Positions 51,918-61,219 of a stretch of 64,000 nucleotides of DNA are shown piece by piece. The translations under genes and the position numbers were made by a program. Location: positions 558,001 through 622,000 of the forward strand of contig OZ240673.1 in NCBI GenBank assembly GCA_965198755.1. Reading direction: 5' to 3'. Numbering within the stretch: the first letter of the stretch is position 1; each line of letters starts with the position of its first letter. Under the pieces are notes generated by a model. That model was not told where the DNA came from and searched no databases. It was given only the letters and a program-made list of their open reading frames with translations. The DNA comes from BOG-908 sp963692875 (GTDB lineage: Bacteria > Pseudomonadota > Alphaproteobacteria > Acetobacterales > Acetobacteraceae).

Positions 51918-53747
51918 TCAGCCAGCACCGACCTCGCGCGGCGCAGCATACGTCACATCGACCTCGAACGGCGAACCGCCAGCGGGCAACCCGGCGCCCC
52001 TCGTGAAGATTGCATACCACCCTGTGGCCGGCGCCTGCGCATGCAACGTGGCCGGGACCCGCATTACGTGCGTCATCTCGGCAAGTGCTGCGCCGTCCGG
52101 TGTCATCAGCCGGAACACCAGCCGGGAGTTTGCCCGCCATCCTGCGTCCTGGACCGTTGCGGCTAGCGCGATGCTGGTGCCGGCAGCGCAGTATACGCGG
52201 CCGACGAGCATGTCGGCATCGCGCGCCGCAGCGATGTCGAGGTCGTCGGCTCCGAAGAAGGTCTGCGTGGTTGCGCGCGGCACCACCGCGTTGGGCTTGT
52301 CCAGTCCGGCGCGGCTGAAACACAGGTAGCTCTGCCCACGGCTATAGGCGTTACTTGGTACGGTGAACGTGGCGGCACCGTCGCTGTCGGTCCAGACATC
52401 ATCGTGGTGGCCGGTGTAATCGTGCAGGTGCACACCGGGGCCGAACGCGGTGGCCACGCGTAGAGTGCGGCTGTTCCAGGTGTCGAAGTTCAAGCAGGTC
52501 AGCAGGCCGGGAGAGCCCAGCCGTTCGATGACCATCACCTTGCCGTCGAGAAATCGCGTGGTGGTTCTGCCGTCGGCAAGGTTTTCATGTATCCAGACAA
52601 GGTTGTCGATCCAAGGCTTCAGGCCGTAAGCGCCGGGCCATACGTCCGGCCCGAAATAGTCCTTGCCGAACACGAACGGGTAGCCCTCGATGCTCAGCAG
52701 GAAAGCGTAGGCGAGCAGCTTGTTGCTGCCCACCTGCTGGTCGAAACTCGTGTCGGTGTCGGGGTTGTCCACGAACGTCACGGCCTGGCCAGGGCGCCTC
52801 GCCGTGTAGCCGGCACCCTCGAGCACGCTCGCGTCGTAGGCGTTGCACGCGGCCTGCAAGCTGAAGTGAAGCGGAAAATCCTCTGCCAGCGAGCGCCCGC
52901 CCATCGGCGCCGCGTTGACCCACCAATCTATCGCGTCCGAACCGTCGAAATACTCCGCGTAGAAGAACTTGCCCGCCATCGCACGGCTGGTCATGAACTC
53001 GTGCGCGAACGGCGCCCAGATGCCCTTGGCGTCGTCGAAGCGCGCGCCGGCCGCACCCGTCGTGCGGAACACCCAGTCGCCGTAGTCGAGCGCGTCGTCG
53101 ATCGTGCGCCGCGACGGATCGCAATTCTGATAAACCAGCTCGTCGCCGAAGCTGAAATCGTAGAAGCTGTTCGGCACCGCATCCTGCGGCCGGTTGGCCG
53201 GCGGCACCTCGCGAAAACACCCGGGATCGAGCGCGCCGCGGCCGGTCAGTGACACCCCGTTGGCGCCAAGATAGCGGTAACAACCGGCGCCCGCGTTGGC
53301 GCCGATACGCTGGTGCAGCACCAGGTCGAGGTAGGTGTCCAGCCCGCACGCATTGGCGACGGCAACCAGCCGCCGCAGGCGTTCGGCCGTGCCGTAACGT
53401 GTCGGCAGCCCGCCCTGCTGGTTCTTCGAGCCGATGTCACGCGGGTCGAACAGGCCGTAGCCGTCGCAACCGTCATAGGCCCCGCCTTGCGCCTTGCCGA
53501 TCGGCGGCAGCTGCAACGCAGTGAAGCCGGCCTGCCGCAGCGCATAAGCCTGGCATGCCAGGAAGTCCCACAGCCAGGGCCGGCCAGGGTCCGTCGTCGG
53601 CGCAGGCACGGTGATCTTGTCGCCGTTCGGGGCGATGAACCTGCCCCAGCCGATGAGTGCCACGCCCAAGATTGTCGGTCCCGGAAGTTCGGCCGGGGAG
53701 TATGCATAGGCGAGGGGAGCTAGGCATCGGGCGCGTGAGCGAAGCAA
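51918..53747 (-). CDS. GH13 alpha-amylase-family protein
   Basis: About 600 aa. GH13 motifs: LQLPPIGKAQGGAYDGCDGY, region I LDLVLHQRIGAN, region II GARFDDAKGI (nucleophile Asp), region III FFYAEYFDG (acid Glu), region IV TFVDNPDTD where family members usually have NHD. C-terminal beta domain from about residue 440. The start is unclear: no in-frame ATG exists, IR-A copy 21 reaches the 5' end, and candidates are TTG at 53747, TTG at 53669 or GTG at 53663. No convincing signal peptide remains, although the neighbour is exported. The 5' end may have been altered by the element. Confidence 0.8.
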   Translation of the reverse strand: MLRSRARCLAPLAYAYSPAELPGPTILGVALIGWGRFIAPNGDKITVPAPTTDPGRPWLWDFLACQAYALRQAGFTALQLPPIGKAQGGAYDGCDGYGLFDPRDIGSKNQQGGLPTRYGTAERLRRLVAVANACGLDTYLDLVLHQRIGANAGAGCYRYLGANGVSLTGRGALDPGCFREVPPANRPQDAVPNSFYDFSFGDELVYQNCDPSRRTIDDALDYGDWVFRTTGAAGARFDDAKGIWAPFAHEFMTSRAMAGKFFYAEYFDGSDAIDWWVNAAPMGGRSLAEDFPLHFSLQAACNAYDASVLEGAGYTARRPGQAVTFVDNPDTDTSFDQQVGSNKLLAYAFLLSIEGYPFVFGKDYFGPDVWPGAYGLKPWIDNLVWIHENLADGRTTTRFLDGKVMVIERLGSPGLLTCLNFDTWNSRTLRVATAFGPGVHLHDYTGHHDDVWTDSDGAATFTVPSNAYSRGQSYLCFSRAGLDKPNAVVPRATTQTFFGADDLDIAAARDADMLVGRVYCAAGTSIALAATVQDAGWRANSRLVFRLMTPDGAALAEMTHVMRVPATLHAQAPATGWYAIFTRGAGLPAGGSPFEVDVTYAAPREVGAG

Positions 53748-53880
53748 GCAAGGCAAGCGTTCTTTTTTGAAAAAAAGAACCAAAAAACTTTTGGTCCCTG
53801 GGGGTGCGTTGCGGGAGAGTCCGCGACAGCAGTGATAAAAGTTTTTTGGTTCTTTTTTTCAAAAAAGAACCGCTTGCCTT
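53744..53880. repeat. IR-A element copy 21 (full)
   Basis: GCAAGCAAGGCAAGCG start; hairpin GTTCTTTTTTG/AAAAAAAGAAC; core GTCCCTGGGGGTGCG...GTCCGCGACAG; right hairpin GGTTCTTTTTTTC/AAAAAAGAACC; GCTTGCC end. It lies between the divergent GH13 and alpha-2-macroglobulin genes, against the 5' end of the GH13 gene. Confidence 0.9.
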
Positions 53881-53949
53881 CACTCTCAGCCGATTTACGT
53901 TGCGCCCCCGACGTCCTACGATAGCGCGCTCCCTGTAAGGTTCCCTCAC

Positions 53950-56900
53950 ATGAAGTCCTGGCTCGCTCTCGCGGCAACCGGCTTGGTCTGCGCGAGCCTC
54001 GGCTACCTGGCCGGACGTGCCGGCGCGCCGCAGTCCCAGGCGCACCAGCCAGCCGCCGTCACCCCGCTGCGGCCCAGCGGCATCAAGGTTTCGCCCGCGG
54101 AAGCTCCACCGCCGCCCAAGGCAGAAGCCGTCACCCAAAGCGGCGTACACGCGCTGAACCTGCTGCGCGTGGCGGTGGACACCCACGGCAAGACCGCCCA
54201 GGCCTGCCTCGTGTTCTCCGCCGGCCTGGCCACCGGTGCCGACGTCCACCAGGCGGACTTCCTGCGCATCAAGCCCGACATCCAGATGGCCGTGCAGGCC
54301 AGCGGCGACAGGCTGTGCCTGGCCGGACTGGAGTTCGGCACCGCCTACGAGCTGACGGTGCTCGCCGGCCTGCAGGGTGCGGACGGCTCCCGCCACCTCG
54401 CCGACGAGACCCTGCCGCTCAGCCTGGGCGACCTGCCGCAAAGCCTGAAGTTCGCCGACGACGGCTTCATCCTGCCGCGCGACCTGCCGGGCGGCCTGCC
54501 GGTCGCCACCGTCAACATGCCGCGCGTGCACGTGCGGGTGGAGCGCATCACCGACCGCGTGCTGGTCCGCACCGGCCTCGGCCAGAACTACGACGACAAC
54601 AGCGGCGCCTACGACCCGGAGACGCAGACCGGCTCGGACACGCTCGGCCTGCCGGTGTGGGACGGCAACCTCGCCATCAAGACGGCCCGCAACGAGCGTG
54701 TGCTCACCGGCTTCCCGCTGGCAAACGTGCTGGGCCCGCGCCTGCCCGGCGCCTACCGGATCACCCTGACCAGGACCAAGACGAATTCGGCCAACGACAG
54801 CGATACCGAAGACGATGGCCCGCAATACCGCTGGGTGTTCGAGACCGACCTGATGCTGACCACGCATCGCGGCACGGACGGGCTGCACGCTTTTGTCCGC
54901 TCGCTGGCCACCGCGCGCCCGGTACCAGGCACCGTCGTCACCCTGCTGGGTGCGAACAACGACGAGCTGGGTGAGGCCACGTCCAATGCCGACGGCGAGG
55001 CGGTGTTCGCCGCCGGCCTGCTGCGCGGCGTGCAGGGCCACGTGCCCCGCATGGTGATGGCCTACCACGCCGACGACTTCACTGCCCTGCAGCTTGACAA
55101 GCCCGGCTTCGACTTCTCCGACCGCGGCGTGGACGGCCGCCCGGATCCCGGCCCGGTGGACGGCTTCCTCTACACCGACCGCGGCATCTACCGCCCCGGC
55201 GAGAGCATCGACCTCACCACCATCGTCCGCGGCCCGCTGGCCGAACCGCTGCCCGCCGGCCAGGCGGTCAGCGTCGTGCTGCGCCGCCCGGACGGCGTCG
55301 AAGCCGGGCGCTACCGCCTGGAACCCAACCCGGTGGGCGCGGCCGCCCAGGTGATCCCGCTCAAGATCACCGCCCCGCGCGGCACCTGGCACCTCGAGGA
55401 GCTGCTCGCGGGCACCAAGACGCAGATCGGCACGTTGGACGTCCAGGTGCAGGACTTCGTGCCGAACCGCCTGGCCGTGGACCTCTCGCCGGACCGCACC
55501 AGCGTGTCGGCCGGCGCTGCCGCCGCCATTGCGGTGAACGCCCGCTACCTCTACGGCGCCCCGGCCGCCGACCTGGAGGTCGACGCCCACGTGCAGCTGC
55601 AGGCCGACGACTCACCCATCGCCGAGCCCGGCTGGCAGTTCGGCCGGTCCGGCGAGCAGCTCAACACCGACTCGCAGGATCTGGACGGGCCGAAGACGGA
55701 CGCCCAGGGCCGCTCGTCCGTCCTTGTGGACCTGGACAAGCTGAAGATCCCAGACACCAGCCTGCCGCTCCGCGCCGACGTCACCGTGTCGGTCGCCGAA
55801 CCCGGCGGCCGCGCCACCGAGCGCCAGACCAGCCTGAAGCTGGCCACCCACCCCGTGCTGCTCGGCCTCCGCCCGCCGTTCGCCGATGGCCACCTCGACG
55901 AGGGCGAGGCCGCCGCCGTCGCGGCCGCCGCCTTTGCGCCGGACGGCACGCGCGTGGCCGCCCATGCCGACTTCCGCCTGGTCGAGGAGGTCACCGACTA
56001 CCACTACTTCTCCGAAAACGGCGCCTGGCAGTGGAAGGTCTCCACCCACGACCGCCCGGTGACCTTCGGCGCCATCGACATTCCTGCGGCGGAGGGCGGC
56101 ACGAAGATCGGCCTGCCCGCGCTTGGCTGGGGCACCTACCGGCTGGAGATCGAGGACCACGCGAGCGGTGCGGCCACCTCCATCAAGCTGCACGGCGGCT
56201 TCGGCGAGGAACAGCAGTCGGACAGCCCGGAAAAGGTGACCGTCTCGCTGGTCGGCGCGCCGCCGCGTGCCGGCGGCCAGGCCCACCTGCACGTGCAAGC
56301 CCCCTTCGCCGGCCAGATGCTGCTGACGGTGGAGAACAGCCGCGTGCTGGCGGTGCACAGCGTCTCGGTGCCGGCCTCCGGCGCCGACATCACGGTTGAC
56401 GCCACCGCGGACTGGGGCGTCGGCGCCTACGTCATGGCCAGCGTCTACCGCCCTGCCGGCGAGGCGTCCGGCCACGCGCCCGTCCGCGCCGTGGGGCTCG
56501 CCTACGTCAAGCTGGACGAGACCGACCACACTATCGGCGTCGCTTTGCAGGCCGCGCAGGTGCTGCGCCCGCGCACCCACCTCGACCTCGGCGTGGCAGT
56601 CACCGGCCAGGCGGCCCAGGGCCCGGTCTGGCTGACCGTGGCCGCGGTGGACGAGGGCATCCTGCAGCTCACCCGCTTCGCCAGCCCCGACCCGGAGGCG
56701 CACTTCTTCGGCAAGCGCCGCCTCGCGGTCGACGTGCGCGACGACTACGCCCACCTGATCGACCCCACCGCCACGCAAGGCGAGCTGCGCGCCGGCGGCG
56801 ACCTGGACGGTGCCGGCCTCAGCGTGGTGCCGACCCGCACCACCGCCCTGTTCAGTGGCCTGGTGCAGGTGGAAGGCGGCCATGCGGTCGTGCCCATCGA

Positions 56901-58953
56901 CCTGCCGGACTTCACCGGCGGGCTGCGCCTGATGGCCGTCGCCGTCAGCCCGGCCGGCTTCGGCCACGCCGACCTGCAGGTGCCGGTGCGCGACCCGGTC
57001 GTCGCCCAGATCAGCCTGCCGCGCTTCCTCGCCCCCGGCGACAGCGCGCGGATGACCTTGCTGGCGCACAACGTCGAAGGCCAGGCCGGCACCTACCACG
57101 TGCATATCGAGGCCGACGGCGCGCTCGGCATGCAGCCGGTCGACGAGGACCTGCCGCTCGCCGTGCGCCAGGCGGTGGTGAAGACCTACAAGCTCTCCGG
57201 CCACACGCTCGGCATCGGGCGCGTCGTGCTGACGCTGAGCGGTCCCGACGGCCTGCACATCGTGCACGACTGGCAGATGCAGGTCCGCACCGGCTTCGAA
57301 TCCGTCACCCTGGTCAGCCGCGCCGACCAGGCGCCGGGCGAGACGGTGCAGCTGACGCGTGCCATGGCGCGCGGCCTCTCGCCGGACGGTGCCACCATCC
57401 GTGCCAGCTTCTCCTCGGTCGGCAGCATCGACCTGCCCGGGCTGCTCGCCTCGCTCGACGAGTACCCGTTCGGCTGTTCGGAACAGCTGGTCAGCCGGGC
57501 GATGCCGCTGCTCTACGTGCAGGAGGCCGCCGCCGCCACGCTGGGCGCCTCACCGGCCGATTTGCGCCTGCGCGTGCAGGACGCCATCGACAAGCTGATG
57601 GAGCGCCAGGACGAATCCGGCGCCTTCGGCCTGTGGCGCGCCGGCGACGGCGAGGCCGAACCCTACCTCGGCGGCGAGATCCTCGACTTCCTCACCCGCG
57701 CCCGCGCCCACGGCTACCCGGTCCCCGACGCCGCGCTGAGCCGGGCCGCCAAGGCGCTCACCAACTTCGACGCCGGCAACTGGATGGTGCACCGCTTCTG
57801 GTTCTTCGCACCCGATAGACCGCAGCAGGCATACCGCGACCAGCAGATCGTCGACGCCGGCCGCGCCTACGCCTTCCTGCTGCAGGCGCGGGCCGGCCAG
57901 GCCGACCTCGCCGATTTGCGCTACTTCCACGACCAGACGCTGGACAAGCTCGAACCGCTCGGACAGGCGCAACTCGCCACCGCGCTGGCGATCACCGGCG
58001 ACCAGGCGCGCGCCGCCCACGCCTTCGACGCCGCCGAGCAGGGCCTCGCCACCGAGCAGGACGGCCTCGCCTGGCGCCTGGCCGATTTCTATCGCACCAA
58101 GCTGCGCGACACCGCGGCGATGATCGCGCTGGCAGAGGAGGCCAACCTGCGCCCGCGCGTGGACCGCCTGCTGCAGTCGCTGGAGCGGATGGACACCAGG
58201 CCCGACCGCCTGACCACCCAGGAGCAGGGCTGGCTGGTCATCGCCGCCGGCACGCTGCTGGAACGCGCCGGCCCCGCCACCATCAGCATCGACGGCACAG
58301 TGCAGATGCCGCAGGCGGTGGCCGTGGTGCGGCGGGATGTGGCGTCGCTCGGCCAGGGCGTCAGCATCAGCAACGAGGGCAGGGGGCCGGTCACCCGGAT
58401 CGTCGCCGTGCACGGCCTGCCGCTGCGCGCACCGCCGGCCGGCAGCGCCCACCTCAGCATCACCAAGGAGATCACCGACGGCGACGGCAACCCTGTGGAC
58501 CTGTCGCACCTGGTGCAGAACAGCCGGCTGGTAGTGCACCTGTCCGGCAACGCGGACGACGACGCCTACCATCAGACCATGCTGGTCGACCCGCTGCCCG
58601 CCGGCTTCGAGATAGAGCGCGTGGTGGAACCCTCCACCAAGGAGGCCGAGAACGGCCTGCCGTTCCTCGGCGACATCACGCCAACGAGGATCGCCGAGAA
58701 GCGCGACGACCGCTTCATGGCGGCCATCGATCTCAGCCGTGCGGAGGAGCCGGTGGTCAGCGATGACAGCGACAACAACAACGACGACGACGACAAGCAG
58801 AAGATTTCGGCCCGTGCGTTCAACGTCGCCTACGTGGTGCGCGTGGTCTCGCCCGGGCGTTTCCTGCTGCCGGCGGCCAGCATTCGGGACATGTACCGGC
58901 CTGACGTGCAGGCGCGCGGTGCGGTCGGGAGCGTGACGATACAAGAAAAGTAA
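53950..58953 (+). CDS. Bacterial alpha-2-macroglobulin (YfhM type, thioester-containing)
   Basis: 1667 aa, the size of E. coli YfhM. A protease-trapping protein of the periplasm. The thioester motif CSEQ lies in DEYPFGCSEQLVSRAM (Cys1176), with a terpenoid-cyclase-like helical domain after it. Upstream are MG domains with GFLYTDRGIYRPGESIDLTTIVRG. N-terminus MKSWLALAATGLVCASLGYL is a signal or membrane anchor; GLVC is a poor lipobox, so lipidation is uncertain. An acidic Asn/Asp-rich stretch occurs near residue 1600. pbpC follows, the usual partner in damaged-envelope repair. TAA in IR-A copy 22. Confidence 0.95.
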   Translation: MKSWLALAATGLVCASLGYLAGRAGAPQSQAHQPAAVTPLRPSGIKVSPAEAPPPPKAEAVTQSGVHALNLLRVAVDTHGKTAQACLVFSAGLATGADVHQADFLRIKPDIQMAVQASGDRLCLAGLEFGTAYELTVLAGLQGADGSRHLADETLPLSLGDLPQSLKFADDGFILPRDLPGGLPVATVNMPRVHVRVERITDRVLVRTGLGQNYDDNSGAYDPETQTGSDTLGLPVWDGNLAIKTARNERVLTGFPLANVLGPRLPGAYRITLTRTKTNSANDSDTEDDGPQYRWVFETDLMLTTHRGTDGLHAFVRSLATARPVPGTVVTLLGANNDELGEATSNADGEAVFAAGLLRGVQGHVPRMVMAYHADDFTALQLDKPGFDFSDRGVDGRPDPGPVDGFLYTDRGIYRPGESIDLTTIVRGPLAEPLPAGQAVSVVLRRPDGVEAGRYRLEPNPVGAAAQVIPLKITAPRGTWHLEELLAGTKTQIGTLDVQVQDFVPNRLAVDLSPDRTSVSAGAAAAIAVNARYLYGAPAADLEVDAHVQLQADDSPIAEPGWQFGRSGEQLNTDSQDLDGPKTDAQGRSSVLVDLDKLKIPDTSLPLRADVTVSVAEPGGRATERQTSLKLATHPVLLGLRPPFADGHLDEGEAAAVAAAAFAPDGTRVAAHADFRLVEEVTDYHYFSENGAWQWKVSTHDRPVTFGAIDIPAAEGGTKIGLPALGWGTYRLEIEDHASGAATSIKLHGGFGEEQQSDSPEKVTVSLVGAPPRAGGQAHLHVQAPFAGQMLLTVENSRVLAVHSVSVPASGADITVDATADWGVGAYVMASVYRPAGEASGHAPVRAVGLAYVKLDETDHTIGVALQAAQVLRPRTHLDLGVAVTGQAAQGPVWLTVAAVDEGILQLTRFASPDPEAHFFGKRRLAVDVRDDYAHLIDPTATQGELRAGGDLDGAGLSVVPTRTTALFSGLVQVEGGHAVVPIDLPDFTGGLRLMAVAVSPAGFGHADLQVPVRDPVVAQISLPRFLAPGDSARMTLLAHNVEGQAGTYHVHIEADGALGMQPVDEDLPLAVRQAVVKTYKLSGHTLGIGRVVLTLSGPDGLHIVHDWQMQVRTGFESVTLVSRADQAPGETVQLTRAMARGLSPDGATIRASFSSVGSIDLPGLLASLDEYPFGCSEQLVSRAMPLLYVQEAAAATLGASPADLRLRVQDAIDKLMERQDESGAFGLWRAGDGEAEPYLGGEILDFLTRARAHGYPVPDAALSRAAKALTNFDAGNWMVHRFWFFAPDRPQQAYRDQQIVDAGRAYAFLLQARAGQADLADLRYFHDQTLDKLEPLGQAQLATALAITGDQARAAHAFDAAEQGLATEQDGLAWRLADFYRTKLRDTAAMIALAEEANLRPRVDRLLQSLERMDTRPDRLTTQEQGWLVIAAGTLLERAGPATISIDGTVQMPQAVAVVRRDVASLGQGVSISNEGRGPVTRIVAVHGLPLRAPPAGSAHLSITKEITDGDGNPVDLSHLVQNSRLVVHLSGNADDDAYHQTMLVDPLPAGFEIERVVEPSTKEAENGLPFLGDITPTRIAEKRDDRFMAAIDLSRAEEPVVSDDSDNNNDDDDKQKISARAFNVAYVVRVVSPGRFLLPAASIRDMYRPDVQARGAVGSVTIQEK

Positions 58954-59081
58954 GCATGTTCTTTTTTGAGAAAAAGAACCAAAAAACTTTCGTTCCGCTG
59001 TCGCGCGCTCTCCCACACGTCGCGCCCCAGAGACCAAAAGTTTTTTGTTTCTTTTTTTCAAAAAAGAAATTCTTGCTTTTG
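58951..59081. repeat. IR-A element copy 22 (full, translated)
   Basis: TAAGCATGTTC start with the a2m stop; hairpin GTTCTTTTTTG/GAAAAAGAAC; core CTGTCGCGCGC...; right hairpin TTTCTTTTTTTC/AAAAAAGAAA; TTCTTGC end. It spans the a2m-pbpC junction, and one frame is open from an ATG at 58956 straight into pbpC. Confidence 0.88.
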
Positions 59082-61070
59082 CTTCTCTTGCCTATTCTTG
59101 ACCTAGCCTTTCCGCCATCACTCACCCGCTACAACACAACTTCCGTAGAAGTCCTGGCCAGTGACGGTTTCTCGCTCGCCGCCTTCCCCGCTCCGGGTGG
59201 CGTATGGCGCCTGCGCACAAGCCCTTCCGACGTGGACCCGCGTTACCTCTCCCTGCTGGTGGCCGCCGAGGACCGTCATTTCTGGCACCATCCCGGCATC
59301 GACCCCGGCGCGCTGGTGCGTGCCGCGGCGCAGTGGCTGCATACCGGCCACATCGTCTCCGGCGGCTCCACGCTCAGCATGCAGGTGGCGCGCCTGCTCG
59401 AGCCGCACCCGCGCGGCATGTTCGGCAAGCTGCACGACCTGGTGCGCGCGGCGCAGCTGGAGCGGCGTTACGCCAAGGCCGAGATCCTGGCGATGTACCT
59501 CACTTTGGCGCCGTTCGGCGGCAACATCGAGGGCGTGCGCGCAGCCAGCCTGACCTGGTTCGGCCACGGCCCGGAGCACCTCTCCGCCGGCGAGGCAGCG
59601 CTGCTGGCAGTGCTGCCGCAATCACCCAGCCGGCGGCGGCCGGACCTGCACGCCGGCGCCGCAAGGCTGGCGGTGGCGCGGCTGGAACGCCGGCTGGCTG
59701 CCGCAGGCGACGCACCCGGATTGCTGCGTGGCGCGGCCGCGCCGGACTGCACGCGCAATTCCATGCCGCGCCTGGCGGGGCTGTTCGCCGCCGGGCTGGC
59801 GCGCCATGCCCCTGCGGGCAGCGTCGTCCGCAGCACGATCGACGCCGATCTGCAGCGCCGGCTCGAGGGGCTGCTCGCGCGCGAGCTGGCGGGGGCCGAA
59901 CCGCAGGTGGGTGTGGCCGCCCTGGTGGTGGACAACCGCAGCCGGGCGGTGCTGGCCAGCGTCGGCGGACGCGGCGCGGGGTACCCAGGCGGCGCGCTGG
60001 ATTTGACGCAGACGCGCCGCTCGCCTGGCTCGGCGCTGAAGCCGTTCATCTACGGCCTGGCGTTCGACGCGCTGCTGCTGCACCCGATGACGCTGATCCC
60101 GGACGCGCCCGGCCTGATCGCCGGCTACGCGCCGCGCAACTTCGACGCCACCTTTCACGGCGCCGTCACCGCGCAGACCGCGCTGCGGCAATCCTACAAC
60201 GTGCCCGCCGTCGAGGTGCTGAGCCGCGTCGGCCCCGGCCGCTTCGTGGCCGCCCTGCGCCAGGCCGGCGCCACGCTGGCGCTACCCGGCGGGCGTGCCA
60301 GCCTGGCCGTCGCCCTCGGCGGCCTCGGCATCAACCTGCGCGACATGGTCGAACTCTACGCAGCACTGGGCGACGACGGGCGCGCGCAACTGCTCGCGAC
60401 CGAGCCCGGCGCCCCCGCCGAGCGCAAGCCGTTCATCGGCCCGCTCGCCCGCTACTACCTGCGGCAGATCCTGACAGGCTCGCCGCCGCCGCCCGGCATG
60501 GCCTACGCAGCGCTGACCGGCGGCCGCGAGGTGGCGTTCAAGACCGGCACGTCCTACGGCTTCCGCGACGCCTGGGCCGCGGGTTACAGCGGCCGCTTCA
60601 CCGTCGGCATCTGGACCGGCCGCGTGGAAGGTACCCCACGCCCCGGCGCGTTCGGCCGCGCCACCGCCGCTCCGCTGATGCTGGACGCCTTTGCCCTGCT
60701 GCCGTCCGAGGAGCCGCGCGACGCCGCCATACCACCGGGCGCGATCACCGCCACACGCACCGCCGACCTGCCCGCGTCCCTGCGCCGCCTGGGCGGCTTG
60801 CCGGCCGACGCCGCGCCCGGCATGGCGATGGACTACCCGCCCACCGGCGCCTCGGTCGACCTGTTGCCGGCGGCGGGCGGCGGCTTCGACCCGGTGGAGC
60901 TGCGCGTAGCGGGCGGCCACGCGCCGTTCCGCTGGCTGGTGAACGGCGTGCCGGTGCCGGGTCGCGACGCGGTGCTCGCCTGGCAGCCGGACGGTCCGGG
61001 GACGGTGCGTGCGACGGTGGTGGACGCGACGGACCGGGCGGCTAGCAGCGTGTTCGTGCTGGTAGAGTAA
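58956..61070 (+). CDS. pbpC: Penicillin-binding protein 1C
   Basis: 704 aa from the ATG at 58956, two bases after the a2m stop; a TTG at 59073 gives 665 aa. Glycosyltransferase-51 domain: AAEDRHFWHHPGIDPGALVR and GGSTLSMQVARLL. Transpeptidase: SALKPF (S-x2-K), SYN, KTGTSYG. A C-terminal BiPBP-type domain (GASVDLLPAA ... APFRWLVNGVP) follows. It polymerises and cross-links peptidoglycan. With the ATG start, residues 1-38 and the lead-in to the membrane anchor FLLLLLLPILDLAF are encoded by IR-A copy 22, not by ancestral pbpC sequence. TAA in copy 23. Confidence 0.93.
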   Translation: MFFFEKKNQKTFVPLSRALPHVAPQRPKVFCFFFSKKKFLLLLLLPILDLAFPPSLTRYNTTSVEVLASDGFSLAAFPAPGGVWRLRTSPSDVDPRYLSLLVAAEDRHFWHHPGIDPGALVRAAAQWLHTGHIVSGGSTLSMQVARLLEPHPRGMFGKLHDLVRAAQLERRYAKAEILAMYLTLAPFGGNIEGVRAASLTWFGHGPEHLSAGEAALLAVLPQSPSRRRPDLHAGAARLAVARLERRLAAAGDAPGLLRGAAAPDCTRNSMPRLAGLFAAGLARHAPAGSVVRSTIDADLQRRLEGLLARELAGAEPQVGVAALVVDNRSRAVLASVGGRGAGYPGGALDLTQTRRSPGSALKPFIYGLAFDALLLHPMTLIPDAPGLIAGYAPRNFDATFHGAVTAQTALRQSYNVPAVEVLSRVGPGRFVAALRQAGATLALPGGRASLAVALGGLGINLRDMVELYAALGDDGRAQLLATEPGAPAERKPFIGPLARYYLRQILTGSPPPPGMAYAALTGGREVAFKTGTSYGFRDAWAAGYSGRFTVGIWTGRVEGTPRPGAFGRATAAPLMLDAFALLPSEEPRDAAIPPGAITATRTADLPASLRRLGGLPADAAPGMAMDYPPTGASVDLLPAAGGGFDPVELRVAGGHAPFRWLVNGVPVPGRDAVLAWQPDGPGTVRATVVDATDRAASSVFVLVE

Positions 61071-61219
61071 GCAAGGAAGCAGTTCTTTTTTGAAAAAAAG
61101 AACCAAAAAACTTTTGGTCCCGTCGGCTCGGCGTGGTGAGGCGTGTCGTTTCAGCTGTCCGCGACAGCAGGCGGAAAAGTTTTTTGGTTCTTTTTTTCAA
61201 AAAAGAACCGCTTGCTTTC
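61068..61219. repeat. IR-A element copy 23 (full, long core)
   Basis: TAAGCAAGGAAGCAG start with the pbpC stop; hairpin GTTCTTTTTTG/AAAAAAAGAAC; long core GTCGGCTCGGCGTGGTGAGG...CCGCGACAG; right hairpin GGTTCTTTTTTTC/AAAAAAGAACC; GCTTGC end. Its right arm also encodes the last residues and TGA of the opposing glycerate kinase gene. Confidence 0.92.
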
